NCBI GenBank assembly: GCA_021234155.1
Contig: JAJEKV010000331.1
Span: forward strand, 186,001-250,000
Source of the DNA: Isoetes taiwanensis
Taxonomy: Eukaryota > Streptophyta > Lycopodiopsida > Isoetales > Isoetaceae
Length of the DNA stretch: 64,000 nt
Reading direction: 5' to 3'
Below the pieces are notes generated by a model. That model worked only from the letters and a program-made list of their open reading frames with translations. It made no database searches and was not told the origin of the DNA. Numbering within the stretch: the first letter of the stretch is position 1; every line of letters begins with the position of its first letter. The position numbers were made by a program, and so were the translations under genes. Below, piece by piece: positions 1 to 10,480 of the stretch.

Positions 1-44
1 TCAAATTTATCCCGCCCATTGCGTGGGAGGGCGGGATAATTTGA
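1..44. repeat. Imperfect palindrome at window edge
   Basis: The first 44 bases form an inverted repeat. The left arm reads TCAAATTTATCCCGCCC and the right arm GGGCGGGATAATTTGA, differing by one extra T, with an 11-base loop. It may be the terminus of an element cut by the window edge. Nothing more can be said from here. Confidence 0.6.
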
Positions 45-749
45 ATTCAAGTTCTTAAATGTTTATTGCTTATGCTTGCTCAAAAATCATTTTGTTTTTC
101 AAATTTTAATTTTTCTAGTATTGAATTTGCCAAAACCTATAGAGAACAAATTCACCGCCATCACTCCTCTTCAACAAAGCCCTCTCTAGCCATGGAATCC
201 CTGTTACCAACGTCGCACTGCAAGAAAAATAGGTTCGGCCGAAAAGGAAGCCCATGTGACACGCATGGACTTTCCAAAAATAAACCTTTAAAACTACCCA
301 GAATATTAAAAACCCTTCTCAATCTTTAAAAAACAGATGAAAAACGTGTAGTGGGAACCTTATGGCATCTAGTCAAATTTTCAACTGCACTTCAATTCTA
401 CATGCTTTGAGTTTTGGATACACTTATACCTAAACTTTAGGTGCTTATAGTACTTGGCTTATAGTACTAGAAGGAAGCAAATTAATGTTAGTCAAATCCC
501 AAAGGAAGGAAGGAAGGAAGGCACTTATGGACTTTTCAAAAAAAAAAAAGATTCAAGGCAAATGCAACCTATATGAGAAATGGTTGATGTATGCCAATGA
601 CTTGCCAAATTGTTGTGATGATATGGCAAAAGCGGCATGATGATTTGGAAAAGTGTTATTCTTGCAATTTCTACAAGATAAGTGGTAGAAATAAAAATTT
701 ACAAAAGTTGACATGGAATATGATGACATGGCACTCCAAGTAGGTGATA
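45..749. other. AT-rich non-coding stretch, no gene seen
   Basis: No recognisable coding sequence. It includes a short (AAGG)n run around 501-521. The last 200 bases contain recurring ATGATATGGCA / ATGACATGGCA wording. Similar GACATGGCA wording reappears right of the A1 Helitron (5255-5700), consistent with both being flanks of one pre-insertion sequence. Confidence 0.5.
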
Positions 750-826
750 TCTTCTTTTTTATTTTGTGATAGCGTTGGGTGGCGTGCCAGGGAACGCCGC
801 ATCTTACGCCGCATGCGGCGTTCCCT
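750..826 (+). repeat. Family A Helitron 5' terminus with 38-bp palindrome
   Basis: The TC-starting terminus is followed at 789-826 by a palindrome with 14-bp arms (AGGGAACGCCGCAT / ATGCGGCGTTCCCT) around a 10-base spacer. The identical 38 bases occur at 27294-27331, at the same distance from the same TC start. It is far more GC-rich than its surroundings. Confidence 0.75.
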
Positions 827-1720
827 TCAGTCTTGCGTTATGCTGGTTGCCCGCATTGAATGCCGATTTCAAATTTTTATGATAGAGGAAGAGGGTGTGC
901 CGCTCACAACTAAGAGGATGGAGAGCAGACCAAGTGACATGCAGATTTTCATGTTATCGGAGCAATGTCGGATTCGCCATACCGGCTTTTGGGAAAGGTG
1001 TAGAGTTGAAGTTTTGTGTCCCTGGCCCGGAAATGGGACTATATGGGTTTTGCTCGGTATGGCATAGCCATAACCTGAATGGGTTCTTTTCCGCAGCACC
1101 TGCAGCTGAGGCAAACAGAGTTCCGATTAATTGTAAGCGAAGTGAAAAGGGGTAAAGAATCACTATCATTTTTCTTGAATTTAGTTCTCATATCATTTCA
1201 TATCTAGCAGTTCTAGCGGCATGACGTTCCTTTTCCAGAAGCCTCTCACTAGCCATGATGCAAAAAAACTGGAAGCTACTGTGATACAGGCTCAACACGG
1301 TTGCTAAGTCTCTACTATCTCTTTGCATTTCGGTTGTGAGTAGCCTCTTTAATTTCTATCTTACGTTTCATACTCTTAGGTTTATTTCTTCCAAACTTAC
1401 CTTTCTAAGGTTTCTTTACGGCAAAGCAGCGGGCTCTGAGATGCTCAAATACACGAAGATGCTCAAATGGACCATTGGTTTCGGGCTTACACAACTGCAG
1501 TTCAGCCTGGAATCCGAAGATGCTTATGTGTATTTGGATTTCTTCATGCAAAACAACATGACGCTGATACAATTTCTACGGTTTTGCCCTAATGATCAGG
1601 TAAATATGGCTGGTGGAAAACTGGGATGCCAAAATCGATTGGGATTTTATTTTGTAATTGTTTATTTGTATATTGTGACATTAATTCTGGTACTTGCATG
1701 CATTTTTGGTAGATCTGCAG

Positions 1721-2770
1721 AATTGTCCCAAGAGATTCAGATGCATCCAAGAAACTTAGAGAATGTGAAAAAGCTCTCCAAAGAATGGGATTTGAGGAGG
1801 CAATATCTGTAGAGCACGAGAGACATTTTGTTGCTGAATCTATAAATCTTGAAGCAATAGGTACATCTTTTATTACGAAATTTTAATATATTGCTTGGCT
1901 AATGCTTTTCTTGGAATTGACATTGTGATATGCACATTTTTACAAAGGTTCACGATTCCTATACTGGTGCTCGGATTGAAGGGGACTTGACACTGGATTT
2001 TATTAAAAAGATGATGGAAGACTTCAAAAATCAAGATGATGGATTTCTGCAGATATGCCTTTTAGATTCTATTGCAGGCAAAGGAATTGCTTCTCTTCCT
2101 TCCTACTTCACTGGACAATGGCAATGGCAACTTCATTATCTGTGGTGATATTCATGGACAGGTCATTGCATGTGACATTTCTCAATAAAGAATACGCTTT
2201 TAGTACTGTGTTACTTATATACATACGCATATATTAACACTCTAGAAGTTCACATAAGAAATATGTTTCTGATACGTGCTTTTACTATTTTGCAGTATTA
2301 TGATTGGCTTCACATATTTGAGCTGAATGGTTATCCATCTGACACGAATCCTTACCCTTCACATATTTGAGCTGAATGGTTATCCATCTGACACGAATCC
2401 TTACCTCTTCAATGGGGACTTTGTAGACCATGGATCATTTTCTACGAAAGTCATTTTGACACTCTTAGCGTTCAAATGTTTTTATCCTTCAGGTATTGTT
2501 GTATGACAGTTTGCTCTTTCAATACCAGCAAATATACTCAGTGTTATTTTCATGTCCCTATGCTTGTACTTATCAGGAGATAATCATGAGAGCAAGTGCA
2601 TGAACAAGATTTATGGGTTTGATGGTGAAGTGAATCACAAGTACAGCCAGACAATGACGGATTTTCTGAAATATTGTTTGCCACTAGCACATGTTTTGAA
2701 TGACAGAATTTTTGTAGTGCATGGGGGACTTTTCAGAACTGATGGTGTAAAGCTAGCTGATATCAGGAAA
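1721..2770 (+). pseudogene. Serine/threonine phosphatase 5 (PP5) fragment
   Basis: PP5 is a TPR-containing PPP-family phosphatase. Five exon-like blocks are visible with GT-AG boundaries. 1721-1860 is the post-TPR linker (SDASKKLRECEKALQRMGFE). 1948-2052 gives SYTGARIEG...LDFIKKMMEDF. 2078-2161 ends CGDIHGQ, the metal-binding GDxHG motif. 2296-2492 gives [11 protein letters not shown], the GDxVDRG motif with R changed to H. 2577-about 2770 gives GDNHES and HGGLF, the GNHE and HGG motifs. The TPR N-terminus and the catalytic C-terminal third are missing. A 49-bp tandem duplication in the fourth exon breaks the frame. Similarity stops near 2770. This is a captured genomic fragment inside Helitron A1 and is not expected to make an active enzyme. 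Confidence 0.85.
2308..2405 (+). repeat. 49-bp tandem duplication inside PP5 exon
   Basis: Two consecutive, essentially identical 49-base units (2308-2356 and 2357-2405) encode the [15 protein letters not shown] segment of PP5 twice. Because 49 is not a multiple of three, the reading frame is lost between the copies. Confidence 0.9.
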
Positions 2771-3954
2771 ATTATGGCAGCTGGATCCTTGAAGGTCCCC
2801 CTGAAGCTAGATATGGCAGGAAGAGCAGCATATGGTGCCGCTGGCGTCGCTTCAGTCTGTGGCCTAACTTTCTATAGAGGCTAGGCAATACCTGCACTGC
2901 AAAACCCGGATGGAGATACCATCGATTGTGGATCTGTGGAGCTTCAACCACGATCGCAGGCTTGCGGCTAAGAGTTGAGATCAGGTAACAAAAATCCAAA
3001 TGCAAAAATGACATAATGTTGATGTAAGCAGAATTTTGATTTGCAGAAAGACCCATAGATTCCCTATTTGAAGGAGCAAATCTTCCGCAACTATGTTCAA
3101 AGAAGCCAGAACCTGTTCAAAAAATTCAGGCTTTCCAGATTTGGATGATTGCAGGAGGCTATTCGATGGCAGTTGTGTTCTTTATTTTGTCGTTGTTGGT
3201 TTTGTTTTTCATGGACGTTTGTAAATGTAGATAAAAGGAGCAGAACAAGCATCTTGCATCCATGCCAGGGCAATATCGATGTGTTTTTTTATCTTGGCTG
3301 CATTCGGATTATATGCTAGCAAGCAAAGTCCTCTTCCGATATACCAGTCTGCTGTGTCTCAGGTTTGTTTGCTGTATGTATGCCTGGCTTTATAGGGGTT
3401 AGAAATTAAGGGTAAATAAGATCGTACATAACCTGCTTACAAGCGAACATAATGGAATTAAAGGCATGTTCACACATTATACAACATTCTGCGGCTTCTC
3501 AAGGTTCATGTAGAACTAATTGACGACCAACGACTACCATCTTAATTGCAACACGATGAACAACTAACTGTCAAAAAGCATCTCCTCTTGGAATTTGTAA
3601 TCTTTAAGTTATATGGTGAAAACACATGACCTGCATTGGAACAGTGTACCATTTTCTCAGATCTTGAGTACTTGATGTTGTAGAATTTTTAGATGCGCAG
3701 AAATGATAACCTTGACAACATACTTCTGAAGACCATCAGGGATGTGTTTGTTGCGAGGATATACACCCCGTATTTTGACTAACTACATTTGTATAATACA
3801 TGATGTCTATCTAGATTTCTTCCAATTAATCAAGTCCAAGTCACATGTAAAATCAAGTACAACCATTTAGGTTGGGTCTTTGAATCATGCAATTACCATT
3901 TTATGCTTACAAATAGGTAGTTGGAAACATGTTTGTCATACAGGTTTTGTATTT

Positions 3955-4180
3955 TTTAGGAGTTTGCCAAGGAGTCTCTTCCAAACGCATTCCCAAATGG
4001 GATGATAAAAAGCATTTCCCTCTTGACGTGATGCGGAGCACTGCTTCTCTAGGTTTTGGTGGCCTTTTTTGTGACAATATGTTTGTGGTTCAGAGTAATT
4101 CTTTTTTTTTTATCTTTCTTGAATTGGGTTTTGGTGGCCTTTTTTGTGACTATATGTTTGGTGGTTCAAGGTACTTCTTC
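3955..4180 (+). pseudogene. Acyl-CoA dehydrogenase (isobutyryl-type) exon fragment
   Basis: The translation around 3990-4065 reads WDDKKHFPLDVMRSTASLGF then GGLF. This matches the N-terminal helical part of mitochondrial acyl-CoA dehydrogenases, closest in my recollection to the isobutyryl-CoA dehydrogenase subgroup (WD...FPVDVMRKAAQLGFGG). The preceding EFAKESLPNA is in another frame, so a one-base frameshift separates them. The end of the exon (TTTTGGTGGCC...) is tandemly repeated with a period of about 75 bases (4054 and 4129). Only this exon is recognisable. The ORF at 4386-4640 downstream is not identifiable. It lies inside Helitron A1, sense with respect to the element. Confidence 0.6.
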
Positions 4181-5223
4181 CTTAGTATCTTTCTTGAAAT
4201 TGCATGCGTTCAACATCTATGCATAATATATCTTCCAGCATGTGCATGGGAATAAATTACTCTTTTAAGTTCTATGACGCATTGACTGCTTATTTGCATA
4301 TAGCCAGCATCGTTGTTGTTACGTCACATTGAGAACAACATTTTCAATCTGGTTTGCACCATCAAGAACTTTTTATATTTAGGCAATGCTTTCTGAAATA
4401 AATTCATTATTGTTATGTTATGTAGGATTTGCAAAAGCTAAGCTTGGAGCGAGATTTATGACAACTCTTTTTAAAAAGATGAAGTATAAAGATGGAAAAT
4501 ATACTTCTGAGAAAATACAAGACCGGTCATTAATGCAATCGACTAGATTACGGTTATTTGTGTTCAAAGTGGAAATTTTGGATTCCCTAACCACAATTAA
4601 GTTGTGTACCATCAAAGCTAAGCATAGAAAGATAACATGTTGAGAAGGGCCATGGTCATGTCCATGGACGTGGTATAGGAGTTGTAAAATAGAAAGGTGA
4701 TAGACTGAGCAAGACTCAAGAGAGCAATATAAAGCAAATATTTGTTAGCACAAATGTATATGAATGTTAACAAGACCATTGATTCATTAGCATTAAAATA
4801 CAAACAAGTTAGCAATGGTTTTGTCACACATCTTAGCATTAAAGAACTTTGAACATTTTTCTTTAGTAGGAATTGAAGCATATATTTGAAGACATTTTTC
4901 CTTTAGATCGTAGAAATCTATATTTAGTTTTTGGCTCCCTTGGTCAAATTTACATATTGGAATTTGCTTAAAACAATAGTCTATTGTTAGATTTAAAGAA
5001 AAAATGAATATTTGCTCATGTGCAACATTCTCATGTTAACCCAAGTCATAATTGTAAGTTGCCATAACCCAAATAGACTAAAATAGTAACATGACTATAA
5101 TAGTACGGTTGGAACTTAACCATAAAAGAATGTTGCTATTGTCTAGGATACATTTGAGGACCTAAGAAGGTTATTTTATCTACAAACTCCACCACTTCTA
5201 CTCATTCCAAACATCCATGACTA

Positions 5224-5254
5224 ATGCCCGGCATCGCCGGGCACACGTTTCTAG
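5224..5254 (+). repeat. Family A Helitron 3' terminus
   Basis: Perfect 7-bp-arm hairpin GCCCGGC-ATC-GCCGGGC, followed by ACACGTTT and CTAG at 5251-5254. The next base is T. The same ending ACACGTTTCTAG occurs at 49228. Confidence 0.8.
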
Positions 5255-6179
5255 TGTCATGTGAAGTAAGCAAGGCCAAACAAGTCTTGGTCTTTCATGG
5301 GGTGTTGTGGCAATGTTTGGGCGACATGGCAAGATAAGATGATGTGAACATGATGACTAAGCATTTTTCCAAGAAATATGACAACTTTTAACATTTCATA
5401 AAGGAATTGGCAAGGGAATTTACGGGCACTAAGAAAAACCCTTTTCAAAAAATTGGCCTAGTCATTTTCTATCTAAAGTTCATAAAAATGCTTGGTCGTC
5501 ATGTGACATGTCACACCATCCAAAAAAAATGCCATATCACCATGGAGAAATATGTTTTTAAAAAAGTTGTCAAATTGTCTATACACATTCTTCATTTTTC
5601 CACACCTTCATATTTTGCCACCTCACCACATCATCATACTCATGCCACCTCATCATACTCATGCCATGTCACTCCCATTGCATATAGTCACATTCTCCCA
5701 AAAAAAAAAAGTGTGCTTGCTCTTTTTGATGCCACCTCATTATTTCTAGTGCCATATCATTGCCATGTCACCTTGTGTGCCACTATTCCACTGCACCAAC
5801 GAAGCAGATTTTGACAACCTGCGCAAACCTAAGGTAGCGTCGGATTCGACTAGGAATTGGGCACCATGTCATCACGTTTGGGTTGTTGGGGGGGATTAAC
5901 ATATGACCCCATGGAATATCAAGACCTATAGGTTATGCTAAAAGAAGCTATTACCTTAAGCATGACATCTCAATATCACACAACCCAAATCACAAAAACT
6001 TCATGATGTAGCCAACATATTTCTTGCTACTGTTCAAGAACACCCTATGCCAATAAATCTATTACTGTAGTTTCAATATTTGATGTTGTATGGAGTTGGT
6101 TCACACTGATTTCAATAAGTAGCAAAGTAAGAGCCCTCCTTATGTTGGTGATATTTCCTATGGGAAGATATTTGTTTAT
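5255..6179. other. AT-rich non-coding stretch, no gene seen
   Basis: Low-complexity sequence with many CATGCCA/CCACCTCA-like words around 5600-5780. The longest frames are T/H/S-rich and look compositional. I see no gene. Confidence 0.5.
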
Positions 6180-6660
6180 GGTTGTTGAGCTTGCACCACG
6201 TGGTCACGATGCTAAGTCTAGAATTTCTTCCTAGGATGTGAGATCAAGAGTTCAAATTCTCATATTGTATTGAGCTCATGTTGGAGGTATGAGTCCCCCT
6301 TGTTTGCTTGCGTGTTTATTTGGAGATGAGGTTCGCTTGGTCTCATCTAGAGGGAGGGATGGTGTTCTGAGGGTTGTGCCATTCGAGATTATTTAAGCTC
6401 TATGATAGATATGTTTTTTCACATGGTGGTTAGTCCCTCCTTGTGTCTGATACTTAGCTACTTTCTTCTTTATTCTATAGCATGATGTCCAACATTATTT
6501 TTGTGGCATATAGCTAAGGGGCATGCCCCAAGGCTAGATGGTCAAGGGTTCCTACCCTTTGTCATGTATTTCACACTTGATGGAGGGACAAGTCCCCCCA
6601 TGTTAGTGGTTGTGTTCTCATTATAGGTATGTTTCAACTCGATGATGGAGATACACTTCG
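6180..6660 (+). repeat. Two related blocks, possibly SINE-like
   Basis: Two adjacent blocks (about 6180-6430 and 6480-6660) share an order of words. Each has a gene-like AAGTCTAGA / AAGGCTAGATGGTCA segment, then GAGTTCAAATTCTC or GGGTTCCTACCC (loosely like a pol III B box), then a stretch ending AGTCCCCC. This could be a tRNA-derived SINE family. The A-box is not convincing and no tail or target duplication was found, so the call is weak. Confidence 0.25.
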
Positions 6661-7099
6661 ACTTGAGGGCAAAAGTATGCTGGTGGGTATCAAATAAACG
6701 TAGGCCGACCCGTTCTAATCATAACCTTCTTACCGCCCACTGTAAGTAATGAATGTGACCCGAAGGGTAGCGAATTTTAAATTTGTAAATTGCAACCGTC
6801 TGTCTGTTCCCCAACTTTTGCTACTCCGGCCAAATAGCCCGTGGAGAAGAAGCTCGAGAATTTCCACATTCACTCTAGTATTCCAAAACTCAAATGCACT
6901 ATGGTGAAGAAGGTTGTTAATCTGTTGGCTCAACCAGTAATTCCAACGGATGCCATGCGCAGGGTAAGCAAAATGCACTGCCAATTTTGAATGGGCTTAG
7001 GGTGCCCTGTTAATTTATTTTTCTTGCTTTCTTCCGCCCGGATGAACGCGTGCCCTAAGACCGGACTGGGGATTCTTAGAAACAGAGAGGAGGACTTCC

Positions 7100-10000
7100 A
7101 TGCTTATGCGGGTCTACCAAACGAGGGTGTACATCCCTCTCAATTTTGAACGATGTCATTTCTGCTGCAGAGTATAACGAGGTTTGGGATACCAATGGTG
7201 TCATTTCCAACAAAACATCAATTGACAAAGTAAGGCCAGAGCATGAAGAATCTTTAATTGAACTGCTGAGCAAGGTATACCCAGAAGGTTGAAGAATAGA
7301 GAAGGAAGACGGTTTCCTATCTATTTGCATTCAACAACTGCCAAAGTGGCAAGCAGAATCCAGAAAATTTCAAGGTTAATTGGGCAGCAGTGGCAGCAAC
7401 CTATTCGAGCAAGATTAAGAGTGAACCCAGCACCAACGGCCCTGTGAGCATAGGAGAGCCCAACAAATCACAGCAGACAACAGCACCTGAAAGCATAGCA
7501 GAAAGGCTAGCCTCAGCAGGCACCGGTGTAAAATTAGAAGGGAGGTTGTCATTCAGGAGTACTGCAATGTGCCCAGCAGCGTTCTCAGCTTATGGAGAAA
7601 ATATTGCCCGCCTGGAAAGCATGATCCAAGGTATGCAGGATGCCCTAAAAATGCAACAGAGTGATCTAGTGTCCAAGAAGGAACTAGTTGCACAATCTTA
7701 GGCAAAGGGCACCTTCTTCTCGGCTACAGAGGGGAAGTTGCAGACTATAAAGGACAATATTGCACGTCTTCAAGCACTGTCAGATCCTAATGCATGTGCC
7801 TCTGCTGAGATTCATTCTTTGGAGAGGGAGAAAGATATGTCAGAGTATATGCTGAAGTCCCTCCTTGAAATGGGGGGTGGGATAATAGATGAAACCATGG
7901 TACAAAAGGTGGCTGCACTAACTGCTGAGATTGCCAACAACGAGTCCCTCCTTGCAAAAGCACTTACAGAATGTCACCAGGTTGAGGAAGATGACCAAGA
8001 GAAATGATCAGCTGGTCAGCATCACTCCAATACCATTCCAATTGCCAATTGGAGATGTGGGGAGATGCTCCACCTGTGGTCTTGCATTCCAGGATGATTA
8101 CACCCTCATCTTGCGGATGAAATGTGGACATCATTACCATGTGAGCTGCCTCAGTTTGCTCATGGAAAAAACATGCTGCCTCGAGTGCTCAGAGACTATT
8201 CCTACAGGGTTAGTGCAGGAATTGGGGAAGCTTAATACAGTAAATCAGGAAGTGTTATATGCTGGAGCATCTCACAAAACCGAGAATAAGATGATTGATG
8301 TTGATGAGCATGTAGCCACAACTCTTGATAGCAACAGGAAAAGGAAACAAGTCAATACACCAAGAAGTAAAAGGACCCCAGGATCAGCTAAGCACAAGTC
8401 TACAAGGGTGAAAACTCCACAGCCAAGACATGGAAAAAAAGGTACATGCCTGTTTTTAGGGTCTCAATTTGAATTGGCAACATTAGAAGATGCTGTAGAC
8501 ATTGGACAACAAGTTAGATGCTGACAATGCAAAGACGGCATCAAAGTCTTTGAAGACACCAACCCATGCAGAATCTAAGGGAGATTCAAGTAGTACTGAT
8601 GGTGCTACCAATTATCTTATAGTTCCAAATCCTGCAGCTGCCTCTACAAAGGCCTCCTCTAATACGGTTGCTGCAGAGAAGGAAAACGACGGCAAAGATG
8701 TCGACAAGCAGGTTCAGGCAGTCGTTTCCAAGGTCAATAGATTGACACGGTCAAGGACCAGGAAGGTTGTGGAAGAAGAGAGTGAGGATGAGTCAGAAGT
8801 TGATCTTGATGAAGACGTCCCTATAGAAGTAGCATTTGGAAAAAAAAACAAGGCTAATGTAATTTTGCCATATGTATTTCAAGCAGGCAAATCTTGATAG
8901 CTCAAGACAACCCCAAACCATCAACCAGAAGGTTTTTGTTCAAACAATTAATATATTTGATCCCTGTTTTATTCCACCTTGAATGTGCAAATGTTATTTG
9001 GATAATTCATTCAACTTAGGCTTGAGTAAAAACTTGTCTGCAGAAAAAAAAGGCAGCCAATGGTTATACTTAGTGAATCTGATGAAGAAGACAATACAGA
9101 TAAAGGAGTGCCAGCTCACAAACTCTAACATACAAAAGGTGCCTGTTATCCTGTTATATTTCACCTTGTGTATTCTCTACAAATTTCAGTTGGTAATTGG
9201 AGCACATCCTTGCATGCCGGAGAACAAGGCAGGTTGTGAATGATGAAATGGAGGATAAAGCAAGGAAGGCCACTGCAAGGGTTACTGATAGCCAAGAAAC
9301 ACAAATACGTTGGGGGCAGGGAGGTACTAATACAGATGTATCTGACTATGGCTATCAAAGACTCTCCATCATCGGGTAGCAAATCTAAAGCGTAGTCCAA
9401 AAAGATCGCAAAGCAATGTCCAAAGACATCCGATAGCTTGCCCGGCCAAATCCCAAAGCCAAAGCATGGCTGCGAGAGTCAAAGAGAGTCCGGTACATAT
9501 CGGCCTGATCCAAAGACAATGCGGACACATCGACAGTGAGTGCAAACGTTGAGGGATGGGAACCCAGACAGAAGTTGATGGTGCTTGACATAAATGGTGT
9601 AATCTTACGCACACAATGAGAGGAGAATAGACCAAAAATCTTGCCTCCACCTCAAACGAACCATGTTGTAAAAGCGCAAGTAAGTACCTCATTTGCGCAC
9701 TGGGGTATTATGAGTTTGTGGAGTGGGCACTGCAGAGGTTTGATATTGTGATCTGGAGTGCTTCTCTACTTCGAAATACAAGGGATATGGTGGATGCATT
9801 GTTCCCAGATTTGCGGATCAAATTCTTGAAGGTATATGGTCAAGAGCAGTGTTATGCATGTGAGCATCCAACCGGCATAGCAAAGCAACTTTTTTTCAAG
9901 GAGTTGAAGGTTGTACTTGAGGATTTTCCTGAATATCATGGTATGCCATTTTCTTGGTAGATGACAGCCTACACAAAGGGTTTCTAAACTCTGCACACAC

Positions 10001-10289
10001 AACCGTTCCTGTTATGCCTTTCAAGGGGCAGGAAGAGGACAACTTTTTGCAGAAGTTTGTGTGTCCAGCATTGGATTATTTGTCTTCTCATACCGTAGAA
10101 GAAACAATCTCACAGCTAGACATCACTGATGCATGGTTGCAGAAGGAGACAGTTGATGTGCTGGATTACTGTCTCAACAATTATCTTGTCTCGGCCTATT
10201 ATATCCTCAATGCTCAAGAAGAGGTACAAAGGCAGTTGTTGGGCACCATTCACGACTCTAACCACTCTGAAAACTTCAATGACTCATGA
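7100..10289 (+). pseudogene. Decayed gene: coiled coil, RING-like finger, FCP1-like domain
   Basis: I read one interrupted plus-strand gene. About 7150-7290 encodes YNEVWDTNG...ELLSKVYPEG. 7390-8007 has an S/K-rich stretch then two coiled-coil-like segments separated by a stop near 7700. 8000-8440 gives a RING-like finger, C-STCG... then KCGHHYHVSCLS... and CCLECSE, followed by a basic tail (KRKQVNTPRSKRTPGSAKHK). 8511-8860 is Ser/Thr-rich ending in an acidic run (EEESEDESEVDLDED). Plausible introns lie at about 8440-8510, 8853-9041 and 9138-9187. The FCP1-like part is listed separately. Multiple frameshifts and stops argue for a pseudogene or a badly eroded allele. A ubiquitin-ligase or phosphatase role is only inference from domains. 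Confidence 0.55.
9555..10289 (+). pseudogene. FCP1/NIF-like HAD phosphatase domain
   Basis: This is the C-terminal part of the gene above. Around 9562 the frame reads KLMVLDINGVI, the plant FCP1-like version of the HAD motif I (LDLNG; the second Asp of DxDx is replaced by N). 9718-9960 gives FDIVIWSASLLRNTRDMVDA, LFPDLRIKFLKVYGQEQCY and LKVVLEDFPEY. After a one-base shift, FLVDDSLHKGFLN supplies the DD-S motif (9950-10000). The tail to 10289 is helical and ends at a stop. The family are plant FCP1-homology-domain proteins of mostly unknown substrate. There is a frameshift between motif I and WSAS. A second relative lies at 45466-46165. Confidence 0.7.
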
Positions 10290-10480
10290 AAATACCATTG
10301 TACACTACCCTTTTGTAATATATATATATGACTTACTTTATGTAATCTTGAGTATTGATTCCAAGAAATGTCTCTAATACAACATAAAAATTCCAGATAA
10401 AGGTCTTCAAAATTTAAGACAAAGGTCTTCAAAATTTAAGATAAATGCTGAAATGATGAAACAACTAGGTCAAACCATTT

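Larger units (their letters stand above)
750..5254 (+). mobile_element. Non-autonomous Helitron A1 carrying gene fragments
   Basis: The left end is TCTTCTTTTTTATTTTG preceded by A. The right end is hairpin GCCCGGC-ATC-GCCGGGC, then ACACGTTT, then CTAG, followed by T. These are the hallmarks of a Helitron: A/T insertion, TC start, hairpin a few bases before CTAG, no target duplication. Both ends recur at 27254 and 49228, so they form a family. No Rep/helicase coding sequence is visible, so it is non-autonomous. The cargo is a PP5 phosphatase fragment (1721-2770) and an acyl-CoA dehydrogenase exon (about 3955-4180), both sense. The first keeps intron boundaries, indicating genomic capture. The rest (827-1720, 2771-3950, 4190-5220) is AT-rich with no gene that I recognise. 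Confidence 0.75.

Noticed and set aside
5407-5814. 135-codon plus-strand frame
   Set aside because: T/H/S-rich low-complexity translation of CATGCCA/CCACCTCA repeats. No homology recognised.
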